Positions 8,275-17,233 of a DNA stretch of 64,000 nt are shown piece after piece. A program made the position numbers and the translations under genes. Source of the stretch: Shinella sp. H4-D48 (GTDB taxonomy: Bacteria; Pseudomonadota; Alphaproteobacteria; Rhizobiales; Rhizobiaceae); contig NZ_CP093338.1 in assembly GCF_022637395.1 (NCBI RefSeq), positions 744,001 through 808,000 of the forward strand. Direction: 5' to 3'. The notes beneath the pieces are model-generated. The model was given only the letters and a program-made list of their open reading frames with translations. It ran no database searches and was not told the DNA's origin. Each line of letters starts with the position of its first letter. The first letter of the stretch is position 1.

Positions 8275-9099
8275 ATGCAATACAATCGCAGGACATTCAT
8301 GGGTGTGGTGCTGGCAACGACGGCGCTGGTTATGGGCGGCACAACCTTAGCATCTGCCGCGAGCCTTGAAGAGGTAAAAGCCAAAGGCACGATTGTCGTC
8401 GGCATCCAGGGCGACAACGCACCCTGGGGCTTCGTCAACTCAAGCGGCACCCAGGATGGCTTTGATGCCGACGTGGCAACGCTCTTTGCCAAGGAGATCG
8501 GTGTCCAGGTTCAGTTCCAGCCGCTCGCCGTGGCGAACCGTATCCCCGCTTTGACCACTGGCAAAGTCGATATCCTTTTCGCCACGATGGCGATGACGGA
8601 AGAGCGCGCCAAATCAATCCAGTACAGCAAGCCTTACGCCGCCAACACCATTGCGCTCTATGCCGCCAAGGCGGACAAGGTTGCCACGGTCGAAGATCTG
8701 GCGGGCTGGGAAATCGGCGTGCCGAAGTCGAGTTCGCAGGACAAGGCCGTAACCGATGCCGTCGGCTCATCTGCCACGGTTCGTCGGTTCGACGACGATG
8801 CGGCTACCATTCAGGCGCTGATTTCAGGCCAGGTGAAGGCCGTCGGCGGCAACCAGTTCTACGGACAACGGCTTGAAGCCGCGGCCGCCGGCACCTACGA
8901 GCGCAAGATCGATTTCCTGACGACCTATAATGGCGTCGGAACGCGACTGGGCGAAAAGGACTGGAACGACACCGTCAACGCCTTCATCGACAAGATCAAA
9001 GCGAACGGCGAACTCGCAGCCATCACCAAGAAATGGATGGGGATCGAACTTCCGCAATTCCCGGAATCCATTCCCAACATCCCCTTCACCGTGAACTGA
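8275..9099 (+). CDS. Periplasmic solute-binding protein, SBP_bac_3 family
   Basis: A 274-residue binding protein with a clear signal peptide (MQYNRRTFMGVVLATTALVM, cleavage after the ASAASL region near residue 27). The mature part starts SLEEVKAKGTIVVGIQGDNAP and shows DGFDADVATLFAKEIGV, the typical family 3 signature. GGAGG precedes the start. It lies between the permease and ATPase genes, so it delivers the substrate of this importer. The usual arginine and aspartate contacts for amino acids cannot be judged by eye. Confidence 0.9.
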   Translation: MQYNRRTFMGVVLATTALVMGGTTLASAASLEEVKAKGTIVVGIQGDNAPWGFVNSSGTQDGFDADVATLFAKEIGVQVQFQPLAVANRIPALTTGKVDILFATMAMTEERAKSIQYSKPYAANTIALYAAKADKVATVEDLAGWEIGVPKSSSQDKAVTDAVGSSATVRRFDDDAATIQALISGQVKAVGGNQFYGQRLEAAAAGTYERKIDFLTTYNGVGTRLGEKDWNDTVNAFIDKIKANGELAAITKKWMGIELPQFPESIPNIPFTVN

Positions 9100-9117
9100 C
9101 CTATCAAGGAGGGCGTC

Positions 9118-9879
9118 GTGACAGCTTCCGACAATACTCAATCGATGCTGATTTCACTTGAGAAAGTGGAGAAGTGGTACGGCGCCTTTCATGCTTTGAA
9201 GGACATCAATCTGACGGTCCGCAAAGGCGAGAAGATCGTTCTTTGCGGACCGTCCGGCTCCGGCAAATCGACATTGATCCGCTGCATCAACGTGCTGGAG
9301 ACCATCGAAGGCGGTCGGATAACCGTTGGAGGCCGAGTGCTCGATGGCAGCAGCAAGGCGGTGGATGCAATCCGTCGTGAAGTCGGCATGGTCTTCCAGA
9401 GCTTCAATCTGTTTACGCACATGACCGTCCTGCAGAATTGCGCACTGGCTCCCATGCGCGTGCGGGGAATGAGCCGTGCCGAGGCCGAAACGCTGGCGCG
9501 CAAATATCTCGAACGCGTCCGCATCCTCGATCAGGCGGACAAGTATCCCGCGCAGCTTTCCGGTGGCCAGCAGCAGCGCGTCGCTATCGCCCGCGCGCTT
9601 TGTCTTGAGCCGAAAATCATGCTGTTCGACGAGCCGACATCGGCGCTCGACCCGGAAATGGTCAAGGAAGTCCTCGACACCATGATTTCACTGGCGCGCG
9701 ACGGCATGACGATGATCTGCGTTACCCACGAGATGGGCTTCGCGCGCCAGGTTGCCGACCGCGTCATCTTCATGGCTTCCGGCGAGATTATCGAGGAAGC
9801 GGAACCGGACGTCTTTTTCACGTCGCCGAAGCACGAGCGCACCAAGACCTTCCTTGGTGAAATTCTCGCGCATCACTGA
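9118..9879 (+). CDS. ABC transporter ATP-binding protein, polar amino acid type
   Basis: A 253-residue GlnQ/HisP-type ATPase. Walker A is GPSGSGKST near residue 47, the Q-loop is [13 protein letters not shown], the signature is [15 protein letters not shown] near residue 145, Walker B is [15 protein letters not shown], and the switch histidine is in CVTHEMGFA. The GTG at 9118 has AAGGAGGG upstream; the ATG at 9145 is an alternative. It energises the two permeases upstream. Confidence 0.93.
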   Translation: MTASDNTQSMLISLEKVEKWYGAFHALKDINLTVRKGEKIVLCGPSGSGKSTLIRCINVLETIEGGRITVGGRVLDGSSKAVDAIRREVGMVFQSFNLFTHMTVLQNCALAPMRVRGMSRAEAETLARKYLERVRILDQADKYPAQLSGGQQQRVAIARALCLEPKIMLFDEPTSALDPEMVKEVLDTMISLARDGMTMICVTHEMGFARQVADRVIFMASGEIIEEAEPDVFFTSPKHERTKTFLGEILAHH

Positions 9880-9900
9880 ACATAGACAAGGACTTGAAGC

Positions 9901-10755
9901 ATGAGCGACAGGCGTTACCTGGTCGGCCTCATCGGCGCGGATATTCAGATGTCGAAGTCGCCGGCCCTTCACGAAGCAGAAGGCTGGCATCAGGGGCTGG
10001 ACTATCACTACGAGCTGCTCGACCTGACGGAGCGCGGCCTGCCGGCATCTGCCCTTCCCGCCCTTCTCGATGAGGAGGAGCAAAGAGGCTTTGCCGGCAG
10101 CAACATCACCCATCCCTGCAAGCAGACGGTGATCCCTTATCTCACACGGCTGTCCGACGACGCCGAAATGCTCGGCGCCGTGAACACGGTCGTGTTCCAG
10201 AACGGCGAGCGGATTGGTCACAACACCGACTGGTATGGCTTCTACAAGAATTTCGAGCGCGGCCTGCCGGACGTCGCCAAATCTCGCGCCGTTCTGCTCG
10301 GCGCAGGCGGCGCCGGCGTTGCAGTGGCCCATGCGGCGATCAAGCTCGGAATAGAGCGCCTGTCGATCTTCGACCAGGACAGCGACCGCGCCGCACGCTT
10401 GGCTTCCCAGTTGAACGAACGGTTCGGCCGGGCGTGCGCGGAGGCGGCGACCGATGTCGGCGCCGCGCTGCGTGCCGCAGACGGGCTGATCCACGCCACG
10501 CCGACCGGAATGAAGAGCCATCCCGGCATGCCGATCGAACCGCAATGGCTGGAGCAGCGTCACTGGGTGGCGGACATTGTCTACATGCCGCTGGAAACCG
10601 AACTCCTCGCTCTGGCGAAGCGCAAGGGCTGCCGCACCCTGCCCGGCAGTGGCATGACGATCTTTCAGGCAGCGGCCGCGTTCCAGCTTTTCACCGGCAT
10701 TGCTCCGGATACGGAACGCATGTCCCGTCATTTCGACGACCTGACCACGCGTTGA
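9901..10755 (+). CDS. Shikimate/quinate 5-dehydrogenase family protein
   Basis: A 284-residue AroE-family dehydrogenase. Substrate motifs are SKSPALHE (residues 18-25), NITHPCKQ with catalytic Lys73, GAVNTVV and NTDWYGF with catalytic Asp109. The nucleotide loop is GAGGAGVAVAHA near 130-142, and DIVYMPLET and GMTIFQAAAAFQLFTG close the fold. It converts quinate or shikimate to the 3-dehydro form. Placement inside a transporter-led catabolic operon suggests breakdown rather than aromatic amino acid synthesis. The choice of NAD or NADP and of quinate or shikimate is not clear from sequence. Confidence 0.85.
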   Translation: MSDRRYLVGLIGADIQMSKSPALHEAEGWHQGLDYHYELLDLTERGLPASALPALLDEEEQRGFAGSNITHPCKQTVIPYLTRLSDDAEMLGAVNTVVFQNGERIGHNTDWYGFYKNFERGLPDVAKSRAVLLGAGGAGVAVAHAAIKLGIERLSIFDQDSDRAARLASQLNERFGRACAEAATDVGAALRAADGLIHATPTGMKSHPGMPIEPQWLEQRHWVADIVYMPLETELLALAKRKGCRTLPGSGMTIFQAAAAFQLFTGIAPDTERMSRHFDDLTTR

Positions 10756-10768
10756 AAGGCCGAAATCG

Positions 10769-11137
10769 ATGCCTCACGTTGTGATCGAATACAGCCGGGG
10801 CGCCGGTGAACGCGTGCCGATCGAAGCCTTGACTACGGCGGTCCACCGCTGCATTCGCGATGGCGGCGTCGTGAAGCCGAAAGCCGTCCGCACGTTCGCC
10901 CGCGAGGCGACGTTTTCCTGCGTCGCGGATGAGCATCCGCAGAACCATTTCATCCAGATCATCATTCGCATGGCGCCCGGCCGCTCGCTGGAAACCAGGC
11001 AGCACCTTGTGCGGGCCACGTTGCAGGCGGCCCGTGCCGCCGCCGCACCCGCTCTCAGCGAGGGCCGTCTCGGCCTTCGCGTCGACCTTTATGAATCCGA
11101 TCCCGCACTCGCGGTTCAGGAAAGCACGCTTGACTGA
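10769..11137 (+). CDS. hpaF: 5-carboxymethyl-2-hydroxymuconate isomerase-like tautomerase
   Basis: A 122-residue protein of the CHMI branch of the tautomerase superfamily. Pro2, the catalytic base of these enzymes, follows the initiator Met (MPHVVIEYS). The APGRSLETRQHLV segment near residue 71 matches the GAGRSLESRQ region of E. coli HpaF. The length is normal. Together with the HpaH- and HpaI-like enzymes in the opposite arm this gives three consecutive steps of a homoprotocatechuate-type lower pathway. The true substrate is unknown. Confidence 0.78.
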   Translation: MPHVVIEYSRGAGERVPIEALTTAVHRCIRDGGVVKPKAVRTFAREATFSCVADEHPQNHFIQIIIRMAPGRSLETRQHLVRATLQAARAAAAPALSEGRLGLRVDLYESDPALAVQESTLD

Positions 11138-11169
11138 ACTGCCGGCTTTCAGAATGAGAGGAGAACCTC

Positions 11170-11619
11170 GTGAGCCTGATCTATGTCCTGAACGGTCCCA
11201 ACCTCAACCTGCTCGGCAAACGCCAGCCCCATATCTATGGTCATGAAACGCTTGCCGATGTCGAGGCGGACTGCTCCAAGCTGGCAGCCGAACTCGGTCA
11301 CGATATCCGTTTCCACCAAAGCAACAGGGAATACGAGATCATAGACTGGATCCATGAAGCGCGCGAGGACGGCGCGGGCATCGTCATCAATCCGGCCGCA
11401 TTCACCCACACTTCGCTCGCCATTCTCGATGCCTTGAACACATTCGAAGGCCCTGTCATCGAAATTCACATCTCCAACGTCCACAAGCGCGAAAGCTTCC
11501 GGCATCACTCCTTCGTTTCCCATCGGGCCGACGGCGTGATTTGCGGGCTCGGCACCGAGGGCTACCAGCTCGGCATCCGCCGGGTCGCCACGTTGATCAA
11601 ATCCGCAGAGAAGAAGTGA
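11170..11619 (+). CDS. aroQ: 3-dehydroquinate dehydratase, type II
   Basis: A 149-residue type II enzyme that interconverts 3-dehydroquinate and 3-dehydroshikimate. The family residues are in place: the [13 protein letters not shown] lid with Arg18, Tyr23 in HIYG, Asn74 in VINPAAFTH, His100 in EIHISN, and Arg107/Arg111. [11 protein letters not shown] has Tyr where the family usually has Gly. The GTG start at 11170 has AGAGGAG upstream. In this operon it would serve quinate use, between the dehydrogenase and the TIM-barrel enzyme. Confidence 0.92.
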   Translation: MSLIYVLNGPNLNLLGKRQPHIYGHETLADVEADCSKLAAELGHDIRFHQSNREYEIIDWIHEAREDGAGIVINPAAFTHTSLAILDALNTFEGPVIEIHISNVHKRESFRHHSFVSHRADGVICGLGTEGYQLGIRRVATLIKSAEKK

Positions 11620-11626
11620 GCTCGCA

Positions 11627-12664
11627 ATGACCGCCCCTGTGAAACTGGCCGTGCTCGGAGCCGGCCTCATTGGAAAACGACATATCGAGCACGTCGCCCG
11701 CGAACCGGAGGCGGTGCTCAGTGCCGTGGTGGACCCCACGCCTGCCGGCGAGGCGATAGCCAGGGAAGCCGGCGTGCAGTGGTTCGCCAGCTTTGCCGAC
11801 ATGATCGCCGTCGATCGGCCCGACGGTATCATCGTGGCGACCCCCAATCAGGTCCATGTGAAGAACGGTCTCGAAGCCATAGAGGCCGGCATTCCGGCCC
11901 TGATCGAAAAACCGCTCGCCGACGACATCGCGTCCGGCGAACGGCTGATCGCCGAAGCGCACGCGAAAGGAGTGCCGCTCCTGACCGGCCACCATCGCCG
12001 GCATAATCCGATGATGCGCAAAGCCAAGGAAATCATCGACAGCGGGCGGCTCGGACGAGTGCTGGTCGTCAACGCGATGTTCTGGCTTTTCAAGCCTGAC
12101 GACTATTTCGATATCGACTGGCGCCGGCAGGCTGGCGCCGGGCCGGTCTTTCTGAACCTCATCCATGACATCGACAATCTTCGGTATCTGTTCGGTAACA
12201 TCACTGCCGTTCAGGCGCGGGAATCCAATGCGGTACGCGGGAATGCGGTCGAGGAAACGGCCGTGATCCTGATTGAATTCGAGAGCGGTGTTCTCGCAAC
12301 CGCATCCGTCTCCGACGCCGTCGTGGCGCCCTGGAGCTGGGAGATGACAACAGGGGAAAACCCGGTTTATCCGAAAGTGGACGAAGCCTGCTACGTCATC
12401 GGCGGAACGCACGGCTCCCTTGCCATTCCGTCACTCGAAATCTGGCGCAATCCCGCCAAGCGCAGCTGGTGGGAGCCCTTTGAGAAGGAACAGGCTGAAT
12501 ATGTTCCCCAGGACCCGCTCGTCCTGCAGATCAGGCAGTTCTGCAAGGTCATCAGAGGTGAGGAACAACCGCTTGTCAGCGGCTTAGAAGGCCTGCAGAC
12601 GCTCAAGGTGATCGACGCCGTTAAAAGATCGGCGAAGTCGGGAGAGCGCGTCCTGTTGAGCTGA
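11627..12664 (+). CDS. Gfo/Idh/MocA-family NAD(P)-dependent oxidoreductase
   Basis: A 345-residue oxidoreductase with the Rossmann loop GAGLIGKRHIEHV at residues 9-21, the EKPLAD motif with its active-site Lys, and a C-terminal alpha/beta domain with VFLNLIHDIDNLRYLFG. Relatives act on myo-inositol and other cyclitols or on sugars. It starts 7 bases after aroQ and ends the plus arm. A role as an extra cyclitol-acid dehydrogenase is inferred from context. Confidence 0.85.
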   Translation: MTAPVKLAVLGAGLIGKRHIEHVAREPEAVLSAVVDPTPAGEAIAREAGVQWFASFADMIAVDRPDGIIVATPNQVHVKNGLEAIEAGIPALIEKPLADDIASGERLIAEAHAKGVPLLTGHHRRHNPMMRKAKEIIDSGRLGRVLVVNAMFWLFKPDDYFDIDWRRQAGAGPVFLNLIHDIDNLRYLFGNITAVQARESNAVRGNAVEETAVILIEFESGVLATASVSDAVVAPWSWEMTTGENPVYPKVDEACYVIGGTHGSLAIPSLEIWRNPAKRSWWEPFEKEQAEYVPQDPLVLQIRQFCKVIRGEEQPLVSGLEGLQTLKVIDAVKRSAKSGERVLLS

Positions 12665-13027
12665 AGCCAGATCACCCAATGCGGCCAACAGAACAACGCC
12701 CGTTCCCACCAAAGCGTCGGTGGCAAACTATCTACAGATCTCACCAGAAGACAACGCCCCACATGGTGCGACCGTTGGCAGTAAAAACGGCGGGCTTCAA
12801 GCCGGTGTCCGTCGTCTGAGAGGCGGACACCGACTCTAGATCACCACACAGCTTCGCGGCTGAAAGCCAAAGGCATCGTGGCCTGCGAAATCTTCGTCGG
12901 GCCGTGAACCCGCGGGCAGCACATGTCGGGGATGAGGCCGGCTAAAGCTCCGATCGCCAAGGCCGTCAGGTTCAAATCTTAAAGGCAGGGCCCCATTTGT
13001 CATATCCACAGAGATTCATCGAGCCGA
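12665..13027. other. Gene-free stretch with a strong hairpin
   Basis: No convincing gene is seen. At 12803-12811 and 12824-12832 the 9-bp arms CGGTGTCCG and CGGACACCG form a perfect hairpin with a 12-base loop. There is no T-run after it, so it may be a transcript end stabiliser for the plus-arm operon rather than an intrinsic terminator. Confidence 0.4.
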
Positions 13028-13654
13028 CTAACGAAGCAGGCCGTCGATATCGAAATCCTCCCAGCCCCGAAGTCCGGGCGCGGGATCGTCGACGCCATTG
13101 TCGGCCTTCTTCGACCGCTTTTTCTTTTTCGACAACCGCTTGAGCTTTGCCTGATAAGCGGCCTTCATTCTCTTCTCGGCTTTTGCCTCGGCATCCTCTA
13201 CGCGCCACTCCTCAACCGACCCACGATTGAGGAGATCGTCTACGACCTTCGGCTCAAAGACATGGAATGTAATCTGGCGCGCGCGCCCAGCCAGCCTGAC
13301 GGTTCTGGTGCCGGCGCTTGGTAAGCGGCCGTCCGCAAGCCAGCGATGCCGCTCGCTGGTCTTCATGCCAAGAATGTCCTCGATCTCGCGCGGAATGACA
13401 GGCAGAGATGGAGCTTCATCTAGCGTCTTGGAAACAACCGTCGCCGCGGCGTTGAAAGCGGCCTTTTCATCGGCTGGCATCGCCAGAACAAGATCGATCC
13501 CATCGAGCGAGATCGCCTTCCTGAAGATCGCCGGCAGCCGCGCCTGGATTTCCTGAAGGATACCTTTGGCGCGAACGGAAGAACCCATTGTCACCATGGG
13601 CGACAAGGTCCAGGCTTTGATCAACTCGACGTGGTTCTTTTCTTGTTTTGGCAT
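13028..13654 (-). CDS. Hypothetical protein with HTH-like core and lysine-rich tail
   Basis: A protein of about 208 residues from the ATG at 13654 (MPKQEKNHVELIK); the frame is open further upstream. The middle segment (IPREIEDILGMKTSERHRWLA, near residues 110-130) could be a helix-turn-helix that reads DNA, followed by GRARQITFHVFEPKVVDDLL. The C-terminus has a strongly basic patch (KLKRLSKKKKRSKK) and then an acidic end. I do not recognise the family. No partner gene is obvious. Confidence 0.5.
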   Translation of the reverse strand: MPKQEKNHVELIKAWTLSPMVTMGSSVRAKGILQEIQARLPAIFRKAISLDGIDLVLAMPADEKAAFNAAATVVSKTLDEAPSLPVIPREIEDILGMKTSERHRWLADGRLPSAGTRTVRLAGRARQITFHVFEPKVVDDLLNRGSVEEWRVEDAEAKAEKRMKAAYQAKLKRLSKKKKRSKKADNGVDDPAPGLRGWEDFDIDGLLR

Positions 13655-13744
13655 GCCATCTAGATGGTGCACGCAACACCGGCGGTCAATGTTCCACCGA
13701 CGATGCTGCGCGCGATACACCTACAGGCTTGGCCTTCCAGACGA

Positions 13745-14209
13745 TCAAAGAACGCCTCGCGCTACAGCATCTGCCGCATGCACATCGATGCGGCCATTGT
13801 CCTCGCCGTCCCAGTATTCGATCGTGCTCGCAGAAACCTTGATCAAGACCATGCCGGGCGTGTCGATGCCGTCGGGAAACCACCGATCGAGATCTTTTAC
13901 CCAGTGCTCTTCGAATTGCGCCTTGTCGCGGATCAGGCTGGCTTCGCCATCGACGGCAATGAAGATTCCCGGCTTCCCGAGGAGGCTCGGCGGTGCAGTG
14001 AAGGTCAACGCGACCTGCGGTTCGAGACCAATCTCGCTGACTTTTCTTGTATTCTCGTAGGAAAAGAACCAGGAGTCGCCGTCATACTCGACATCGCCAT
14101 TGTTGCTCATCGGCCGGCAGTTGATCCTTCCATTGTCGCTCGTGTTGAACATGCAGAAATCGATCTTGCTGAGCTCTTTTGAAAGCTCTTCCATCGTCAT
14201 CGCGCTCAT
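13745..14209 (-). CDS. Pyridoxamine 5'-phosphate oxidase-fold general stress protein
   Basis: A 154-residue split-barrel protein of the PPOX/general stress protein 26 type: GRINCRPMSNN near residue 28, DSWFFSYENTRKVSEI near 46-61, VALTFTAPP, and GEASLIRDKAQFEEHW. Such proteins bind a flavin but the reaction is usually unknown. GGAGAACCCG precedes the ATG. A GGAAC-N17-GGTT promoter lies just upstream (14238-14263), pointing to general stress control. Confidence 0.8.
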   Translation of the reverse strand: MSAMTMEELSKELSKIDFCMFNTSDNGRINCRPMSNNGDVEYDGDSWFFSYENTRKVSEIGLEPQVALTFTAPPSLLGKPGIFIAVDGEASLIRDKAQFEEHWVKDLDRWFPDGIDTPGMVLIKVSASTIEYWDGEDNGRIDVHAADAVARGVL

Positions 14210-14237
14210 CGGGTTCTCCGTGGGTTGTTTTCCAATG

Positions 14238-14263
14238 AACCCGTTTTCATCCCGTATGGTTCC
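14238..14263 (-). promoter_or_regulatory. EcfG-type promoter for the PPOX-fold gene
   Basis: Read on the minus strand: GGAAC at 14263-14259, 17 bases, then GGTT at 14241-14238. This matches the GGAAC-N16/17-CGTT pattern of alphaproteobacterial EcfG sigma factors, with G in place of the first C. Confidence 0.5.
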
Positions 14264-14322
14264 GATGGGCCGAGCGGGCCGCGGACGCCTGCGAATTCAG
14301 AGCTTTCATAGGATCGCAGACA

Positions 14323-14347
14323 GGAACATTCCGTCTGACGGGTGGTT
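14323..14347 (+). promoter_or_regulatory. EcfG-type promoter for the broken ferritin-like gene
   Basis: GGAAC at 14323-14327, 16 bases, GGTT at 14344-14347, followed by a GGAGGAG ribosome site and ATG at 14383. It mirrors the promoter at 14238-14263 facing the other way. Confidence 0.5.
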
Positions 14348-14382
14348 GGCGGGTGTCCAACAGCCCAGATGGAGGAGAAGTA

Positions 14383-14675
14383 ATGGTTACCATGGTCGGC
14401 GACGAAGGCAACTCAGCGCAAAGGTCGCCGAGTTCAAACAAGATCACCTGCAGCACGTCGATGTCCTGAACGAGATCGCGCGCGAGCTTGGCATCGAAGC
14501 GCCAACCGAAGGCGACATGAAGCAGATGCTGACCACAAGGAAGATCGTGCTCGCCGATCTGATGGGCGATGCCGCGATCCTGAAAGCCATGAAGACCAAC
14601 GAAGATGACACCGTTACGGCCTATGAACGCGCTTCCGGCCACGATCATCCCATGCGTGTCTTCTTCGTAGCGTAA
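14383..14675 (+). pseudogene. Ferritin-like stress protein, internally deleted and frameshifted
   Basis: A good ribosome site (GGAGGAG) and ATG at 14383 begin MVTMVGDEGNS, the usual start of PA2169/DUF2383-like four-helix proteins. The frame then stops soon after. In another frame from about 14415 the sequence continues as KVAEFKQDHLQHVDVLNEIA and ends with EDDTVTAYERASGHD before the stop at 14675, typical of the later helices. The first helices are missing, so the gene has probably lost an internal block and its frame. The promoter is intact, which suggests recent decay. Confidence 0.6.
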
Positions 14676-14731
14676 GGCGGGCACCGGTCTCCTCCCCAAT
14701 GGGGTAACGGGCCCGGCTCGTCGCACCCGCT

Positions 14732-15682
14732 TCAGCGCAGGGCAGCATCCGCCATAACAGCCTTGCTGCGATAGTGACTTGGCGGAGCGCCCATCATCTT
14801 GCGGAAGGCGCGGCTGAAGGAAGCTTCGGAATCGTAACCAAGACGATTGGCGACGGAGGCGACGCGCTGTCCCTCCTTCAGCCATTGATGCGCCTGGTGC
14901 ATGCGCATGCTTGCGATGTAGCGCGCCGGCGTTTCGCCCACCACATCGACAAAACGCTGGGCGAAGCCGGAGCGCGACGCGCCCATGATTTTGGCCAGTT
15001 CGGCAATCGTCCAGCCGCGGGCAGGCTCCAGATGGATGGCGGCGAGGACGCGGCCGATCTCAGGATTGCGTACCGCGGCCAGCCAGCCCGTCGCCGTGCC
15101 GCAGCCATGCTCCACCCAGGTCCTGATGATCGTTGCCGTCAAGACGTCAGCCAGCCGCGCCAGAATGCCGCCGGAGCCGACACGGTTCATCTCCACCTCC
15201 CGCATCATCGCGTCGAGAAGCGGCGGGATGGAGGGCTCGTTCGACGAGAGATCGCTGGTGCGCATGACCGAAGGCATAAGCTGCAAGAGGGGATGTTGCC
15301 GGTCGACATTGAAGCGCATGACGGCAAAGAACAGGAGATTGTTCTTGTCACTGCAAGGACATTGCAGATCGATTATCCCGTCGCAGAGCTGGCGCTTCGG
15401 CAGATCATGGACAAGTACGGGCGGGACACCCGGCTTGCTGGCGAGCACATGGGCATCTCCCTTCGGCAAAAGAATCGCATCGCCGGCGGCAAGCTCCATC
15501 CACTCGCCTTCCGGGGTCTGGAGATAGGCGGAGCCTGCGGCAAGGAAATGAAACCGGGCAGATTCCTGCGCCGGATATTCCGTCGCCCATGGCGCTGACG
15601 GTTGGCAGCGCCCGTATTCCACACCGTCAAGGCGCAGGCCACGCAAAATTTCGCTCAAGGCATCACTCAAGGCACACTCCAT
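14732..15682 (-). CDS. AraC-family transcriptional regulator with cupin N-domain
   Basis: A 316-residue regulator. Residues about 20-190 form a cupin-type sensing domain (RFHFLAAGSAYLQTPEG, AAGDAILLPKGDAHVL). The C-terminal 100 residues hold the AraC double helix-turn-helix: TIAELAKIMGASRSGFAQRF, RYIASMRMHQAHQWLKEG and VANRLGYDSEASFSRAFRK. It is divergent from an MFS transporter at 15778, so it likely controls that gene in response to a small ligand. Confidence 0.9.
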   Translation of the reverse strand: MECALSDALSEILRGLRLDGVEYGRCQPSAPWATEYPAQESARFHFLAAGSAYLQTPEGEWMELAAGDAILLPKGDAHVLASKPGVPPVLVHDLPKRQLCDGIIDLQCPCSDKNNLLFFAVMRFNVDRQHPLLQLMPSVMRTSDLSSNEPSIPPLLDAMMREVEMNRVGSGGILARLADVLTATIIRTWVEHGCGTATGWLAAVRNPEIGRVLAAIHLEPARGWTIAELAKIMGASRSGFAQRFVDVVGETPARYIASMRMHQAHQWLKEGQRVASVANRLGYDSEASFSRAFRKMMGAPPSHYRSKAVMADAALR

Positions 15683-15695
15683 ATTTGGAGAAACG

Positions 15696-15723
15696 GCATA
15701 GTTTTATGGATTTCTTAGCATAG
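15696..15723. promoter_or_regulatory. Direct-repeat candidate operator between AraC and MFS genes
   Basis: GCATAG occurs at 15696-15701 and again at 15718-15723, in the same orientation and 22 bp apart, about two helical turns. AraC proteins commonly bind such spaced direct repeats. The assignment is by position only. Confidence 0.3.
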
Positions 15724-15777
15724 AAACTCCGACCCGTCACGCCTACCTTTTTCCCGACCTTCATTGGAGATGGAAAA

Positions 15778-16974
15778 ATGGATTATGTTTCAACGCCCTC
15801 TCACCCGATTGGTGACGAGCGTGTAGCCCGGTGGGGGGCCGTCCTGTCGCTGTCGCTTGGCGTTTTCGGGCTGGTGACGGCAGAATTCCTGCCGGCAAGC
15901 CTGTTGACGCCGATGTCGGCGGATCTGGGTGTCAGCATCGGCGCCGCCGGACAGTCCGTCACCACCACCGCCGTCGTCGGCGCATTCGCGGGGCCGGCAA
16001 TCGTCGTCGGTACGGGACGTTTCGACCGACGCACCGTTCTGCTGGCGCTGACCGGCCTGCTCGTCATATCAAGCCTGATTGCCGGCTTTGCCTCCAGCCT
16101 GTTCGTGCTGCTCGTCGCGCGCGTCCTGCTCGGGATCGCGCTGGGCGGCTTCTGGGCCATGTCGTTGGCACTGGCCATGCGGCTCGTGCCCGACCGGCTG
16201 ATGCCGCGCGCCATGGCGATCGTGATGTCAGGCGTATCGCTGGCTACTGTCTGCGCCGCACCGCTCGGTGCCTGGATCGGTGCCACCCTTGGATGGCGGT
16301 ATGCCTTTCTCTTGGCAGCCGCGGTCGGTATCGTCACCTTCGTCGCGCAGTTGCTGACCGTGCCGCCGTTGCCCCCCAAAGGGACGACAACCTTCGGCAC
16401 GATCCTTCGGGTCATCAGGCGGCCAGCGGTACGGCTAGGGCTTGCGACCATCCTGCTGGTTGTCACCGGACATTTTGCCGGCTTCACCTACATCCGCCCC
16501 TACCTTGAACTCGTTCCGCACTTTGGCGTGGAGATGATTACCGTCATCCTGCTTGTCTTCGGCATCGGCGGCTTCTTCGGCAACATTGCCGGCGGTTTCA
16601 TCGCCGAGCGCAGCACGCGCCTATCGATCACGCTCGCGGCAAGCGGTGTGGCGGTGACAACGCTGATACTCGCCTTGTTCGGCGTATCCCCGATTATCGC
16701 TGCCATCGCCACGGCAGCTTGGGGTTTTGCATTCGGCGCGCTGCCTGTCAGCGTCCAATCCTTCATCAGCCGTGCGGCCGGTGACGAGGCGGAAGGAGCC
16801 GGTGCTGCAACCCTGACCACGTTCCAGATCGCAATTTCGACGGGGGCCATCCTTGGCGGACTGATTGTCGAGCTTCAGGGCCCTGCCGGCGTGTTCCTCT
16901 TTTCCGCACTTGCCGCGCTACTCGGCGCCTCGTTGGTGACCGTGTCTCGCAAGATGCTGGTTCAGGTCGGCTGA
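15778..16974 (+). CDS. MFS transporter, DHA1-type
   Basis: A 398-residue protein with about 12 membrane segments. The start LSLGVFGLVTAEFLPASLLTPM matches the SotB/YdhP-like sugar or drug efflux branch of the DHA1 family. The ATG at 15778 directly follows an AGATGGAAAA leader. The AraC gene on the other strand is the likely regulator. It probably exports a sugar, arabinose-like compound or drug; the substrate is not readable. Confidence 0.87.
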   Translation: MDYVSTPSHPIGDERVARWGAVLSLSLGVFGLVTAEFLPASLLTPMSADLGVSIGAAGQSVTTTAVVGAFAGPAIVVGTGRFDRRTVLLALTGLLVISSLIAGFASSLFVLLVARVLLGIALGGFWAMSLALAMRLVPDRLMPRAMAIVMSGVSLATVCAAPLGAWIGATLGWRYAFLLAAAVGIVTFVAQLLTVPPLPPKGTTTFGTILRVIRRPAVRLGLATILLVVTGHFAGFTYIRPYLELVPHFGVEMITVILLVFGIGGFFGNIAGGFIAERSTRLSITLAASGVAVTTLILALFGVSPIIAAIATAAWGFAFGALPVSVQSFISRAAGDEAEGAGAATLTTFQIAISTGAILGGLIVELQGPAGVFLFSALAALLGASLVTVSRKMLVQVG

Positions 16975-17001
16975 AACAACAAACATTCGACGCCTCCCCA
17001 G

Positions 17002-17025
17002 CCCGGAGCCTGAAAAGGCTCCGGG
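17002..17025. terminator. Perfect hairpin between convergent MFS and GMC genes
   Basis: CCCGGAGCCT, loop GAAA, AGGCTCCGGG: a 10-bp perfect stem with a tetraloop, 28 bases after the MFS stop. No long T-run follows. It lies between two converging genes, so it may end transcripts from either side. Confidence 0.55.
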
Positions 17026-17233
17026 TCGAGTCTCGCGAGCAAGACTTAATCAGCGCGTCCTATCAGCTCGCAACTGAGCAAGTGCTCGTGGGCGGGCAAA
17101 TAGGCAGCGGCGCGAAAAACAGCTTCACGCCATAAATGGCGGAGTGAGACCCATAACCGTCAGACGCCGGACAAGCGCATGATCACTACCTTGGGAAGCG
17201 CCTGTTACGCGAAACCGGTCATCAGGGGAAAAA

